Assembly: GCA_036351255.1 (NCBI GenBank)
Contig: JAZBOS010000036.1
Location: 1 to 32,220 of the forward strand
Direction of reading: 5' to 3'
DNA: 32,220 bases
DNA from: Bacteroides sp.
GTDB lineage: Bacteria; Bacteroidota; Bacteroidia; Bacteroidales; UBA7960
Shown here: positions 17,113 through 24,740 of the stretch, piece after piece
Layout: the number at the start of each line of letters is the position of its first letter
Numbering within the stretch: position 1 is the stretch's first letter
Notes under the pieces: generated by a model
What the model was told of the DNA's origin: nothing
Seen by the model: the letters and a program-made list of their open reading frames with translations, nothing else
Database searches by the model: none
Program-made: the position numbers and the translations under genes

Positions 17113-18393
17113 ATGAAATTCATTTCAGGGATGGTAGTGGCCTTTGTCCTCCTTGTTCAGCCTTTGCTTTTACAAGGTCAGGCTAATACGGGCTTTAATA
17201 GGTTTTCCTTGGGAATTAACGGAGGTGTTTTAACCCCTTTTACTGATATCGAACAAAGGGATTATTTCAGGGTTCTGGATGAATTTTCCTTTGCCGGTGG
17301 GGTGAATGCTGAATATCACTTTACGCCAGTGTTTACCATCAGGGGTTCATTTTTGCTTGGCCAGTTGAAAGCCAATGATGAAAACCAGAACATCAACTTT
17401 AACTCCGAACTTTGGGAAGCCAATGTCAGCGGAATGCTTAGTCTCTCTAAGCTTTTGTCGCCGCGCTGGAGGCGAAACGACCGGATTGACATTTATGGTA
17501 TTTTGGGTGTTGGAGTCGTTGCATACCGGTCAAAGTATTTTGACAGCCTTAATGATGAGCTGATAAAAAGCTATGGCTATTCAGAGGATGGCTCAGAAAA
17601 GGAAAAGCGTCTGGCCGATCTGGCTGTTCCACTGGGCTTGGGTGTTCGTTTTTATCTTTCTCCCAGGATTGACCTGGCCTTTGAGTCTGTATATCGCTTC
17701 ACCCAAACGGATAAGCTGGATGCCCTCCATCGTTATGACACCAGGTATGATACTTACAATTATACCAAATTGGGGTTAATTTTTAAACTGGGCAAAAACT
17801 CACGTTCCATGAAGTGGGCCTCTCCTTCAGTGGTGATGTATCCTGGCGATACTCACCGCATGGAGTTCATTACCGAAAGAATTACCGAGGTTGACCGCAG
17901 GGTGGATCAAATTGATCAGCGCCTGGAGCAAACAACCTACGATCAGGATATTGCTCAACTGCGTCAGCAGATTCAGGCCATTGATCAAAAACAAAACGAT
18001 CTGAATTCACGTATGAGTTCCCTGGCAGATGCCAAACCAGCCTCCTATCTCAGTGAATCTTCAATGGCAGCACTGCTTAGTGTTTACTTCCGTCTGAACA
18101 GTTCGGCGATTGACAACTACAACTATGAGCGTATCGCTTCTGCAGCAAGGTTTATGGCCGCCAACCCCGACGTTCGGATTGAGCTCGTTGGACATACGGA
18201 TATTACCGGTCCTTCGGCTTACAACGTCTCCCTGAGCGAAAGCCGTGCTCAGGCTGTATATGATGTATTGGTCAACGACTTTAAGATTGACCCGGAACGT
18301 TTAGCCATTTCCTTCCGCGGTCCCAATGACCCGCTCTCACAGCAGAACCTCAGCATTAACCGCCGCGTGGACTTTATTATCCTGAATGACTAA
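17113..18393 (+). CDS. OmpA-family outer-membrane protein with peptidoglycan-binding domain
   Basis: A 426-residue surface protein. Signal peptide MKFISGMVVAFVLLVQPLLLQGQ is followed by an N-terminal beta-barrel (about residues 30-230; IRGSFLLGQL, DIYGILGVGVVAY, LGLGVRFYLSPRIDLAFESVYRF). A coiled-coil linker follows (about 250-310, heptad-like EVDRRVDQIDQRLEQ and QLRQQIQAIDQKQNDL). The C-terminal OmpA/MotB domain (about 320-426) has RIELVGHTDITGPSAYNVSLSESRA and the closing INRRVDFIIL. This layout anchors the outer membrane to peptidoglycan. I took the ATG at 17113; a TTG three codons upstream is also in frame. It ends in a bidirectional terminator facing the cofactor operon. Confidence 0.92.
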   Translation: MKFISGMVVAFVLLVQPLLLQGQANTGFNRFSLGINGGVLTPFTDIEQRDYFRVLDEFSFAGGVNAEYHFTPVFTIRGSFLLGQLKANDENQNINFNSELWEANVSGMLSLSKLLSPRWRRNDRIDIYGILGVGVVAYRSKYFDSLNDELIKSYGYSEDGSEKEKRLADLAVPLGLGVRFYLSPRIDLAFESVYRFTQTDKLDALHRYDTRYDTYNYTKLGLIFKLGKNSRSMKWASPSVVMYPGDTHRMEFITERITEVDRRVDQIDQRLEQTTYDQDIAQLRQQIQAIDQKQNDLNSRMSSLADAKPASYLSESSMAALLSVYFRLNSSAIDNYNYERIASAARFMAANPDVRIELVGHTDITGPSAYNVSLSESRAQAVYDVLVNDFKIDPERLAISFRGPNDPLSQQNLSINRRVDFIILND

Positions 18394-18406
18394 AGGAAAC
18401 AGATGA

Positions 18407-18441
18407 AATTAAAAAGGGGCCTAAAAGGCCCCTTTTTAATT
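18407..18441. terminator. Bidirectional terminator between ompA-like gene and moco operon
   Basis: A perfect 15-bp stem, AATTAAAAAGGGGCC with GGCCCCTTTTTAATT, and a TAAAA loop. A-runs on one side and T-runs on the other serve both converging transcripts. The minus-strand gene ends immediately at 18442. Confidence 0.92.
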
Positions 18442-19365
18442 TTAATGTACATCCAGTCCGTACCGCATATAGATCAGGTGTTCCAGTGTTTTCAGTATCT
18501 CCTCCATATACTCGTTAACTGCCTTTACGCTTCCCGGTAGGGTATATACCATTGTGTTTTTAATGAATCCCGCCACACCGCAACTAAGCAAGGCATTCGG
18601 TTTTTGACCGCCGTATTTTACCCGAATCAGTTCCATAATGCCGGGAACCTCTTTGTCGAGTTTTGGTCTTATGGTTTCTACAGTAATGTCGCGTGGTCCA
18701 ACGCCAGTTCCTCCTGTGGTGATTACGGTATCCACCCCTTCCTGAACGGATTCATTGATCATCTTTTCAAGGGCGAGAGCGTCATCGGCAATGATCCTGC
18801 TTTCGATCTGAATGTTCCTGGGCAGGTTCTCAAAATGTTTTTCAAGCAATGCTGCAATCCTTGGTCCGCTGCGGTCTTCATATTCGCCCCTGCTGGCCCG
18901 GTCACTCAGGGTGATCAATTGAAAGCGCAACACCTTGGGAACATATTCCAGCTCATCTCCCGGGCGCAAGATGCCAGGGCGGATCACCCGCGCAAAAATG
19001 CCCTCTTTGGGCATGACACAATTGCCGACTTCCCTGAAGATGGCGCAACTGCTGCCGTGACATTCCTTCCCGATCTGCGTGATCTCCAGTTCAACCTCTT
19101 TTCCAATCAAACGATCCAGGGGAGAGGTATTCACCAGCTCAAGTCCCTCAGTGGTGAGGTTCTCGGCAAACTCTCCAAAGGCGATCTTGCGTCCCGCAAG
19201 GGCCGAAAAACGATCAACGCTCTCTTTCCCCAGTAAGCTCACCTGACGATGCCAGTTCCCAGCATGGGCATCCTCCTGGATGCCATACTTGTCGAGCCTG
19301 ATTTCACTGACAGGTTTTTTTATGGTCCCTGTTTCCTTAGAAATATTGACTGATAATATCTTCAT
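18442..19365 (-). CDS. MOSC domain - MogA/MoaB fusion (molybdopterin adenylyltransferase-type)
   Basis: A 307-residue two-domain protein. Residues 1-145 form a MOSC domain, thought to handle cofactor sulfur or metal, with cysteines C102, C107 and C116 in GKECHGSSC and GNCVMPKEGIFARVI. Residues 146-300 are a MogA/MoaB domain, which activates molybdopterin by adenylylation before metal insertion (LITLSDRASRGEYEDRSGP, TTGGTGVGPRD at 216-226, ELIR, LPGSVKAVNEYM). It is the last gene of the minus-strand moeA-moaA-moaC run, 40 bases after moaC. The fusion puts two late steps of the pathway in one chain. The MogA/MoaB motifs are intact, so the protein is probably active. Gene naming is uncertain (mog versus moaB), so no symbol is given. 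Confidence 0.9.
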   Translation of the reverse strand: MKILSVNISKETGTIKKPVSEIRLDKYGIQEDAHAGNWHRQVSLLGKESVDRFSALAGRKIAFGEFAENLTTEGLELVNTSPLDRLIGKEVELEITQIGKECHGSSCAIFREVGNCVMPKEGIFARVIRPGILRPGDELEYVPKVLRFQLITLSDRASRGEYEDRSGPRIAALLEKHFENLPRNIQIESRIIADDALALEKMINESVQEGVDTVITTGGTGVGPRDITVETIRPKLDKEVPGIMELIRVKYGGQKPNALLSCGVAGFIKNTMVYTLPGSVKAVNEYMEEILKTLEHLIYMRYGLDVH

Positions 19366-19405
19366 TTTAAAATTGAATGTGCGTTAAATAATTCTACGGG
19401 AAGGC

Positions 19406-19852
19406 TTATTCCTTTTTCTTTTCTAAAAGGACGACCTCATGAATAACCATCTCCTTGTCGACCGCCTTGCACATATCGTATATGGTGAGCAAGGCAACGC
19501 TGGCTGCCATTAGGGCTTCCATCTCCACGCCAGTCTGCCCGTTGCACTTCACCAGTGTTTGCACCTCTACGCCGTCCTCTTTTAAACTGGCCTTGACATC
19601 CACTTTGGTGATTTGCAGGGGGTGACACAAAGGGATAAGGTCAGATGTCTTTTTGGCCGCCTGTATACCTGCGATCTGGGCTACGGTCAACACATCGCCC
19701 TTTTTCATCTGGTTCTCACGGATCAATTCAACCGTTGTTTTTTGTAAGCTGATAAACCCTGAAGCCCTGGCCATACGATGCTGAACCGGCTTATCCCCTA
19801 CGTCCACCATTGTGGCCTTGCCTTTATCGTCAGTATGTGAAAATTTATTCAT
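19406..19852 (-). CDS. moaC: Cyclic pyranopterin monophosphate synthase
   Basis: MoaC rearranges the MoaA product (3',8-cyclo-dihydro-GTP) to cyclic pyranopterin monophosphate, the first stable intermediate of the molybdenum/tungsten cofactor. The 148-residue protein has the family signatures MVDVGDKPVQHRMARASG, TSDLIPLCHPL (70-79), GVEMEALMAAS and the catalytic YDMCKAVDK (125-133). It lies 55 bases after moaA and 40 bases before the MOSC-MogA gene, in the same operon direction. It is complete and of normal length. Confidence 0.96.
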   Translation of the reverse strand: MNKFSHTDDKGKATMVDVGDKPVQHRMARASGFISLQKTTVELIRENQMKKGDVLTVAQIAGIQAAKKTSDLIPLCHPLQITKVDVKASLKEDGVEVQTLVKCNGQTGVEMEALMAASVALLTIYDMCKAVDKEMVIHEVVLLEKKKE

Positions 19853-19907
19853 GGCGTTTTAAGCATTTATCAGTTTATGGGCCGAATATTTAAAGCGCTG
19901 TTGGTCC

Positions 19908-20708
19908 TTAGCCTCCAATGTTATTAAAGCAGTTTTGGAGGTTTACAGTGCCTTTTTCTGGCTTGTGAATTAAAGCCTTTTCAATGGCCTGCCTTGCTCC
20001 CAGCTCCCTCACACTAAATTCCAGATCGCTGAACAGGCAGGGTTTGATCATCCCATTGCTGGTAAGCCTTAGGCGGTTACAGTGACGGCAGTCGCCGCCG
20101 CTTCCCCCGTCTACAACTCCAAATTCCCCTGTATGGAGATTCATTTCCCTGATATACCTGATCTGGAGTCCGTTTTTATGGCAGTAGTCTCTTACCGCAA
20201 CCGCATCTTTTTCATTCCGACTCTCCTTTATGACACAGTTCACCTTAATGGGTCCCAGACCAGCATTGCGGGCTGCTTCAATGCCCGCCAGCACCTTACT
20301 GACGTCACCTCCCCGGGTGATCCAGGCATAAGTCTCCGGATCCAGTGAATCCAGGCTGACATTAACACGTTGCAGCCCCGCTTCTGCTAGGGGAACAGCA
20401 AATTCTCCCAGCAAAATCCCGTTGGTGGTCATGGAGAAATCCTTCACCCCGGGCACCTCAGCAATCATCCTGACCAGGTCAACAATCCCCTTGCGCACCA
20501 GCGGCTCACCTCCGGTCAGGCGAACTTTTTCCACCCCCATACGGACGGCTACCTTTACCACGTCCCTGATTTCTTCAAACCGCAGGATCTCAGCATGAGG
20601 GATGAATGGTACCCCTTCTTCCGGCATACAATACCGGCAACGGAGGTTACAGCGATCTGTAACAGAAATGCGCAAATAGTTTATTTTTCGGTTATACTGG
20701 TCTAACAT
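19908..20708 (-). CDS. moaA: GTP 3',8-cyclase, short form (radical SAM)
   Basis: MoaA starts pyranopterin synthesis by radical-SAM cyclisation of GTP. At 266 residues it is shorter than the usual ~320-340. The N-terminal cluster motif CNLRCRYC (C-x3-C-x2-C), TGGEPLVRKG and MTTNGILL are intact. The second cluster (CRHC...C, spacing C-x2-C-x13-C) with the arginines of CNRLRLTSNGMIKPCLF is also present. The chain ends in the diagnostic NIGG double glycine. What is missing is the ~45-residue stretch normally between the IRFIE-like strand and the second cluster, replaced here by a Gly-rich link (HTGEFGVVDGGSGGD). The frame is open throughout, so this is a compact variant rather than a broken gene. 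I chose the ATG at 20708; it overlaps the moeA end by 17 bases, indicating translational coupling. Confidence 0.9.
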   Translation of the reverse strand: MLDQYNRKINYLRISVTDRCNLRCRYCMPEEGVPFIPHAEILRFEEIRDVVKVAVRMGVEKVRLTGGEPLVRKGIVDLVRMIAEVPGVKDFSMTTNGILLGEFAVPLAEAGLQRVNVSLDSLDPETYAWITRGGDVSKVLAGIEAARNAGLGPIKVNCVIKESRNEKDAVAVRDYCHKNGLQIRYIREMNLHTGEFGVVDGGSGGDCRHCNRLRLTSNGMIKPCLFSDLEFSVRELGARQAIEKALIHKPEKGTVNLQNCFNNIGG

Positions 20709-21867
20709 CAACTGTCACTCCTTTTTTGATTTCATGAATTCCCGCAGGAATGCGCATAATGCCATCGGCAAGACACATGGCGTGGATATGGGCAGACCCG
20801 TGATAACTTACAGGGCTCACATTCCCTGAGTCGTCAATGATCACGGGAAGAAACTCCAGACGGTCGGCTTTCTTGCGCTGAAAGTCAATACCCATAGGAA
20901 GGGAGAGCGTCTCAGGTTTCCAGTCAAATCCCATCATTCGATACAACAGGGGTTTTGCAAACACTTCAAAATTGATGAAGGAAGACACCGGGTTTCCGGG
21001 GAGCCCAAAGATATAGGCTCGTTCTGTTTTTCCAAAAACGGTAGGTTTACCAGGTTTTACGGCTACTTTTTGAAACAAGATATCAACCTGGTTTTTACGC
21101 ATGATCTTGGGGACGAAATCAAAATCCCCCATCGAAACGCCCCCGGTCAGCAGCACCATGTCGTTTTCTGCCAGGGCTTTACTGATGGCACGGTCGGTAG
21201 CTTTCTCATCGTCGGGGATGATGCCCATGTAGTTTGGAATGCAATGGGCAGCCCTGACCTGTGCAATCAGCTGGAAGCCGTTGCTATTGCGGATCTGTCC
21301 AGGACCAGGTTCCCTGGCTGGTTCTACCAGTTCATCTCCGGTTGATAGAATGGCTACCCTCGCCTGGCGGCCCACCAATGGCTGTACCCAACCCACTGAG
21401 GCCAGAATCGCAATATGTTGCGGAAGGATCAAGGTCCCTTTTTTAAGCACCAAGTCACCTTTTTTTAAATCCTCTGCTTTGATGGCAATATTGGATGAAG
21501 TTTTCAGGCCGGTAAACCTGACCAACCCATCCATGATCTCTTCAGTGTGCTCAACCATGATCACCGTATCGGCCCCGGGTGGCACCATGGCTCCGGTCAT
21601 TAGTTTGGTGCATTGACCTTTCCCAATGGGTTTTGTTGGAATCTTTCCGGCAGGGATTACCTCCAGGATATCCAGATCCCTGCCAAGGTCTTCCCTTCGG
21701 CAGGCATAACCATCCACGGCGGACTTATCAAAGGGGGGCATATCTACATCAGAAAAAACATCCTCGGCAAGCACCCGGTAAAGGGAGTCGTTAAAGTCAA
21801 CCCGCTCAGTTCCGGTGGGTTTTACCTTTGACAGGATGATCTCCTGGGCTTCTTCAAAACGAATCAT
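20692..21867 (-). CDS. moeA: Molybdopterin molybdenumtransferase
   Basis: MoeA inserts molybdate (or tungstate) into adenylylated molybdopterin. The product is 391 residues from the ATG at 21867, chosen because a perfect -7 box lies just upstream at 21889-21896. An ORF reading from 21903 would start before the promoter. Motifs: PPFDKSAVDGYA (about 44-55), TGAMVPPGADTV (about 91-102), STGDEL, RNSNG, TGGVSMGDFDF (about 241-251) and FGLPGNPVSSF (about 287-297). It is the first gene of the moeA-moaA-moaC-mosc/mog operon; its end overlaps the moaA start. Confidence 0.95.
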   Translation of the reverse strand: MIRFEEAQEIILSKVKPTGTERVDFNDSLYRVLAEDVFSDVDMPPFDKSAVDGYACRREDLGRDLDILEVIPAGKIPTKPIGKGQCTKLMTGAMVPPGADTVIMVEHTEEIMDGLVRFTGLKTSSNIAIKAEDLKKGDLVLKKGTLILPQHIAILASVGWVQPLVGRQARVAILSTGDELVEPAREPGPGQIRNSNGFQLIAQVRAAHCIPNYMGIIPDDEKATDRAISKALAENDMVLLTGGVSMGDFDFVPKIMRKNQVDILFQKVAVKPGKPTVFGKTERAYIFGLPGNPVSSFINFEVFAKPLLYRMMGFDWKPETLSLPMGIDFQRKKADRLEFLPVIIDDSGNVSPVSYHGSAHIHAMCLADGIMRIPAGIHEIKKGVTVDVRPV

Positions 21868-21888
21868 TTTCGCACAATTTTTCAGGTG

Positions 21889-21896
21889 CAAAGGTA
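21889..21896 (-). promoter_or_regulatory. -7 box of the moeA operon
   Basis: TACCTTTG on the minus strand, a perfect TAnnTTTG, 21 bases upstream of the moeA ATG. No clear -33 TTTG is seen. I saw no convincing molybdenum-cofactor riboswitch fold in the 217 bases between the moeB-like gene and moeA. Confidence 0.6.
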
Positions 21897-22044
21897 CCAA
21901 CATTTTCCGGGAGAATGGCTATGGATTTGTCCTAATCAGGCCTCAATCCTTTTGTCCCGAATCCTTGGGGATGGGTAGCACTAAAAATGCCGCTGCTTTT
22001 CTGCCATTGTAACCAACCTATTACCAGTCAATATGAATGGAAAC

Positions 22045-22080
22045 AAATCAGGATTTAAATTCCAGAAAATTTTCTGATTT
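22045..22080 (-). terminator. Hairpin downstream of the moeB-like gene
   Basis: AAATCAG (22045-22051) pairs with CTGATTT (22074-22080) and encloses two smaller palindromes, GATTTAAATTC and AGAAAATTTTCT. It begins a few bases after the stop codon of the minus-strand gene. The T-run on that strand is short, so termination is only probable. Confidence 0.35.
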
Positions 22081-22084
22081 TTTT

Positions 22085-22762
22085 TTAAAGTTCAACCACC
22101 TCGTATTGCTGCTCCAGCAGGTTGATCATCAGCAATTTATTTCTGAGCAAGTGACCTTTTCCAAGCAATACTTTCAGGGCTTCGGCCACCTGAATGGAGG
22201 CTGCCAGGGCAGGGGTGAAGGAAGGGTTGCCCAGCAGGGTCTCAGCTCCTTTATTAAACGTGTCCGGAAAGATTTTTTCAACCATCCGGTCCCCCGGCAG
22301 GATGGTGCACACCTGGGCGTACCAGCCTGCAATGGCGCCAAACACCATGGGGATGTCCAGGGCTTCAGCGGCTTTTTCAACTATTCGCCTCGAACTCACA
22401 TTGTCGAGGGCATCAAAAATCAGGTCATGTCCAGCCAGAATTGCCTGTGCATTTTCCTCTGTAATAAATTCATAGATTGCTTCGGTCTCAATATCGGGGT
22501 TGATTTCCCTGACGCGGTGTTTTGCTTCCCGGGCCTTGGGCTCTCCCAGGTTGTGGGGTGTAGAAAAGATCTGCCGGTTCAGGTTGGAAGGTTCATATAC
22601 ATCCCCGTCGATCAGGGTGAGGTGACCGATGCCCAGGCGGGCCAGCATTTCAATAATATAGCCTCCCAAGCCCCCGCAACCTGCAACGGCAGCCCTGATG
22701 GAGCGAAGACGCCGGTTTTCTTCTGGGCTAAGCATCTTTTCGTTCTTAACGTAGCGTTCCAT
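22085..22762 (-). CDS. ThiF/MoeB/HesA-family adenylyltransferase (E1-like)
   Basis: A 225-residue member of the ubiquitin-activating-like family, which adenylylates the C-terminus of a small sulfur-carrier protein (MoaD in Moco synthesis, ThiS in thiamine synthesis). The nucleotide-binding GCGGLGG is at about 28-34. The acidic/Arg motif IDGDVYEPSNLNRQ follows at about 51-64, and FDALDN at about 116-121. Context beside moeA and modBC favours a MoeB role. It lacks the two CxxC zinc motifs of classical MoeB/ThiF (few cysteines in the whole chain), and no MoaD or ThiS is encoded nearby. It is separated from moeA by 217 bases with its own candidate promoter and is divergent from modB. Confidence 0.85.
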   Translation of the reverse strand: MERYVKNEKMLSPEENRRLRSIRAAVAGCGGLGGYIIEMLARLGIGHLTLIDGDVYEPSNLNRQIFSTPHNLGEPKAREAKHRVREINPDIETEAIYEFITEENAQAILAGHDLIFDALDNVSSRRIVEKAAEALDIPMVFGAIAGWYAQVCTILPGDRMVEKIFPDTFNKGAETLLGNPSFTPALAASIQVAEALKVLLGKGHLLRNKLLMINLLEQQYEVVEL

Positions 22763-22780
22763 GACCGTGAATTTTGTTCA

Positions 22781-22788
22781 CGAATATA
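22781..22788 (-). promoter_or_regulatory. Candidate -7 box of the moeB-like gene
   Basis: TATATTCG on the minus strand, 18 bases upstream of the ATG at 22762; a one-base variant of TAnnTTTG. A TTG lies 17 bases further upstream, slightly closer than usual. Confidence 0.4.
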
Positions 22789-22836
22789 CAAAAATAACAG
22801 GCAGGCAATATGCTTCCCTATTCAAGGCAAAACAGG

Positions 22837-22844
22837 TATATTTG
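22837..22844 (+). promoter_or_regulatory. -7 box of modBC
   Basis: TATATTTG, a perfect TAnnTTTG, 19 bases upstream of the modB ATG at 22864. A TTC lies about 20 bases further upstream. It faces the moeB-like promoter across about 50 bases, so a shared regulator could act on both. Confidence 0.5.
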
Positions 22845-22863
22845 CTTTTTTGATTCCCGGCAT

Positions 22864-23652
22864 ATGTTGCGAAACTGGAAACTGAGCATGGTGTTTTTGT
22901 TCCTCAGCGGGCTGGTGCTGCTGTTCATTGTAGCTCCACTTGCAGGGATCTTTCTGAAAACCTCCTTGCCCCAGTATTCACAGGTCATTGCCGACCCTGC
23001 TGTGCTTCGGAGCATCCGGCTCACCCTGCTCAGCTCGCTGGCGGGCACCCTGTTGTTTGGGGTTGCCTCCATTCCCCTGGCCTATGTGCTGGCCCGTAAG
23101 GACTTCTTTTTGAAGGGTCTGGTCAATGGCCTGGTCGACCTTCCCATTGTCATTCCACATTCGGCAGCCGGGATTGCCATCCTTGGAGTGGTTAGCCGTG
23201 GCACTTGGTTGGGGAAGGCGGGAGAAGCGGCGGGTATTTCATTTGTTGGGGGAGTGGCTGGCATTATCCTGGCCATGGCTTTTGTGAGTATTCCCTTCCT
23301 GATCAATGCCGCACGCGATGGCTTTGAGGCAGTTCCGGAAAAGCTGGAAAAGGCTGCCCTCAACCTGGGGGCATCCCCCTGGCGTGTTTTCTTCACCATT
23401 TCCCTGCCCTTGGCAAAAAGATCGGTGCTGAGCGGACTGGTCATGATGTGGGCCCGCGGCCTGAGTGAGTTCGGGGCAGTGGTCATCATCGCCTATCACC
23501 CCATGATTACCCCAGTGCTTATCTGGGAACGCTTCAATGCCTTCGGCCTGAGTTATGCCCGGCCGGTGGCTGCTGTATTTGTATTGGTATGTCTGGTAAT
23601 TTTTATCCTCATGCGGCTGTTGTCAAAAAACCCTGTTCATGTTAGAAATTAA
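22864..23652 (+). CDS. modB: Molybdate/tungstate ABC transporter permease
   Basis: The membrane subunit of an oxyanion importer. From the ATG at 22864 it has 262 residues and about five to six membrane segments (first at about 7-30, last at about 235-255). The cytoplasmic EAA loop that docks the ATPase is clear: EKLEKAALNLGASPWRVFFTISLPLAKRS is the region (about 164-190). ARGLSEFGAVVIIAYHP is typical of ModB/WtpB-type permeases. The earlier in-frame ATG at 22810 would precede the promoter box and is rejected. It overlaps modC by 14 bases. Substrate is inferred from the adjoining cofactor genes; sulfate/thiosulfate permeases are the main alternative. No substrate-binding protein gene is adjacent. 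Confidence 0.88.
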   Translation: MLRNWKLSMVFLFLSGLVLLFIVAPLAGIFLKTSLPQYSQVIADPAVLRSIRLTLLSSLAGTLLFGVASIPLAYVLARKDFFLKGLVNGLVDLPIVIPHSAAGIAILGVVSRGTWLGKAGEAAGISFVGGVAGIILAMAFVSIPFLINAARDGFEAVPEKLEKAALNLGASPWRVFFTISLPLAKRSVLSGLVMMWARGLSEFGAVVIIAYHPMITPVLIWERFNAFGLSYARPVAAVFVLVCLVIFILMRLLSKNPVHVRN

Positions 23653-24700
23653 GGACATCAGCATTCGCTTCGGCGATTTCTCACTGGAGGAAGTCTCTCT
23701 TAGCATTGCTCCTGGCGATTATCTTGCCCTGCTCGGGGTTTCGGGAGCCGGTAAAACCGTTTTGCTCGAAGTACTGGCCGGACTGGTAAAACCTGATAAA
23801 GGAGAAATCCGCTGGAATGACCGCGACATTACCCAGACACGTATTCAGCAACGGCCGGTGGGATTGGTCTATCAGGACTTATCCCTTTTTCCGCACCTCA
23901 ACGTCTTTGCCAATATCGCCTATGCCCTGAAAGTCCGCAAAGTGCCTGCCGCCGAACAAAGGAAGCGCGTGCTTTCACTGGCTCGTGAAACCGGCGTTGA
24001 TCACTTGCTCGACCGCTTTCCAGGCACCCTCTCAGGGGGGGAAGCCCAGCGTGTAGCTCTGGCCCGTACCCTGGCCGCTGACCCCGATATCCTGCTGCTC
24101 GATGAACCCCTGGCAAACCTTGACGTCAAACTGAAAACTGGCCTGAGGAAATTATTGCGCCAGATCAATCGCAGTGGAAAAACAATAATTCACGTCACGC
24201 ACGATTTTATGGAAGCAGCCACGCTGGCCAACCAAGTGGCGGTCATCGAAAACGGCCGCCTGGCCCAAGTAGGGACCCCCGAAGAAGTGTTCCGGCACCC
24301 CAGGTCGGAGTTTGTTGCACGGTTTAGCGGAATTAAGAATATTTTCTCTTGTAGCGTGGAACTATCCGCCGGGCCGGAAAATTCCCTGCAAGCCATTTTG
24401 CCTGGTGGTCAGCATATTTCTTTCCTGGGCAATGAAACAGGAAAAGAAGGCTTTGTAATGATTCCACAGGAGGATATCGTCCTTTCGGAAAATCCGCTCG
24501 AGAGCTCTGCCCTGAACCAATTGAAGGGTGTCGTTCGCGAGGCATACCTCAGCGGAAACGGGATGGAGATCCTGATTGATGCCGGGCTTGAGCTTGTAGC
24601 CTCCCTGAGCCGGCACTCCTTTGAAAAAATGAACATCGTACAGGGAAAAACGGTTTGGGCCAGCTTCAAGGCATCCGCTGTCAAGTTTCTGGCAGGATAA
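23639..24700 (+). CDS. modC: Molybdate/tungstate ABC transporter ATP-binding protein
   Basis: The 353-residue ATPase partner of ModB. Walker A is GVSGAGKT (33-40), the Q-loop VYQD (77-80), the signature LSGGEAQR (131-138), Walker B ILLLDEP (151-157) and the switch His VTHD (186-189). After the nucleotide domain (to about 235) comes a C-terminal accessory region of about 115 residues. It has a TOBE/MOP-like flavour (GFVMIPQEDIVLSENP; VREAYLSGNGMEILIDAG), the usual oxyanion-sensing or regulatory part. The start overlaps the modB end, so the two are translationally coupled. It converges with the glycosyltransferase gene across a 40-base gap holding only a weak hairpin. Confidence 0.9.
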   Translation: MLEIKDISIRFGDFSLEEVSLSIAPGDYLALLGVSGAGKTVLLEVLAGLVKPDKGEIRWNDRDITQTRIQQRPVGLVYQDLSLFPHLNVFANIAYALKVRKVPAAEQRKRVLSLARETGVDHLLDRFPGTLSGGEAQRVALARTLAADPDILLLDEPLANLDVKLKTGLRKLLRQINRSGKTIIHVTHDFMEAATLANQVAVIENGRLAQVGTPEEVFRHPRSEFVARFSGIKNIFSCSVELSAGPENSLQAILPGGQHISFLGNETGKEGFVMIPQEDIVLSENPLESSALNQLKGVVREAYLSGNGMEILIDAGLELVASLSRHSFEKMNIVQGKTVWASFKASAVKFLAG

Positions 24701-24740
24701 GGAAAGGATTTCTCAAAAGAGAGCTTTCCAGAGGACAGCA

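Noticed and set aside
18604..19236. Plus-strand open frame of 210 codons.
   Set aside because: Antisense to the MOSC-MogA gene, with no recognisable motif or start context.
19908..20708. moaA as a pseudogene because of its short length.
   Set aside because: The frame is open from start to stop, both cysteine motifs and the terminal GG are present, and it is translationally coupled to moeA.
21868..22084. Molybdenum-cofactor riboswitch upstream of moeA.
   Set aside because: The -7 box at 21889-21896 puts transcription start only ~15 bases before the ATG, leaving no room for an aptamer, and no matching fold was seen.
22037..22885. Long plus-strand open frame (282 codons) across the moeB-like gene.
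   Set aside because: It is antisense to a gene with clear adenylation motifs, its translation shows no domain, and it runs through the divergent promoter region into modB.
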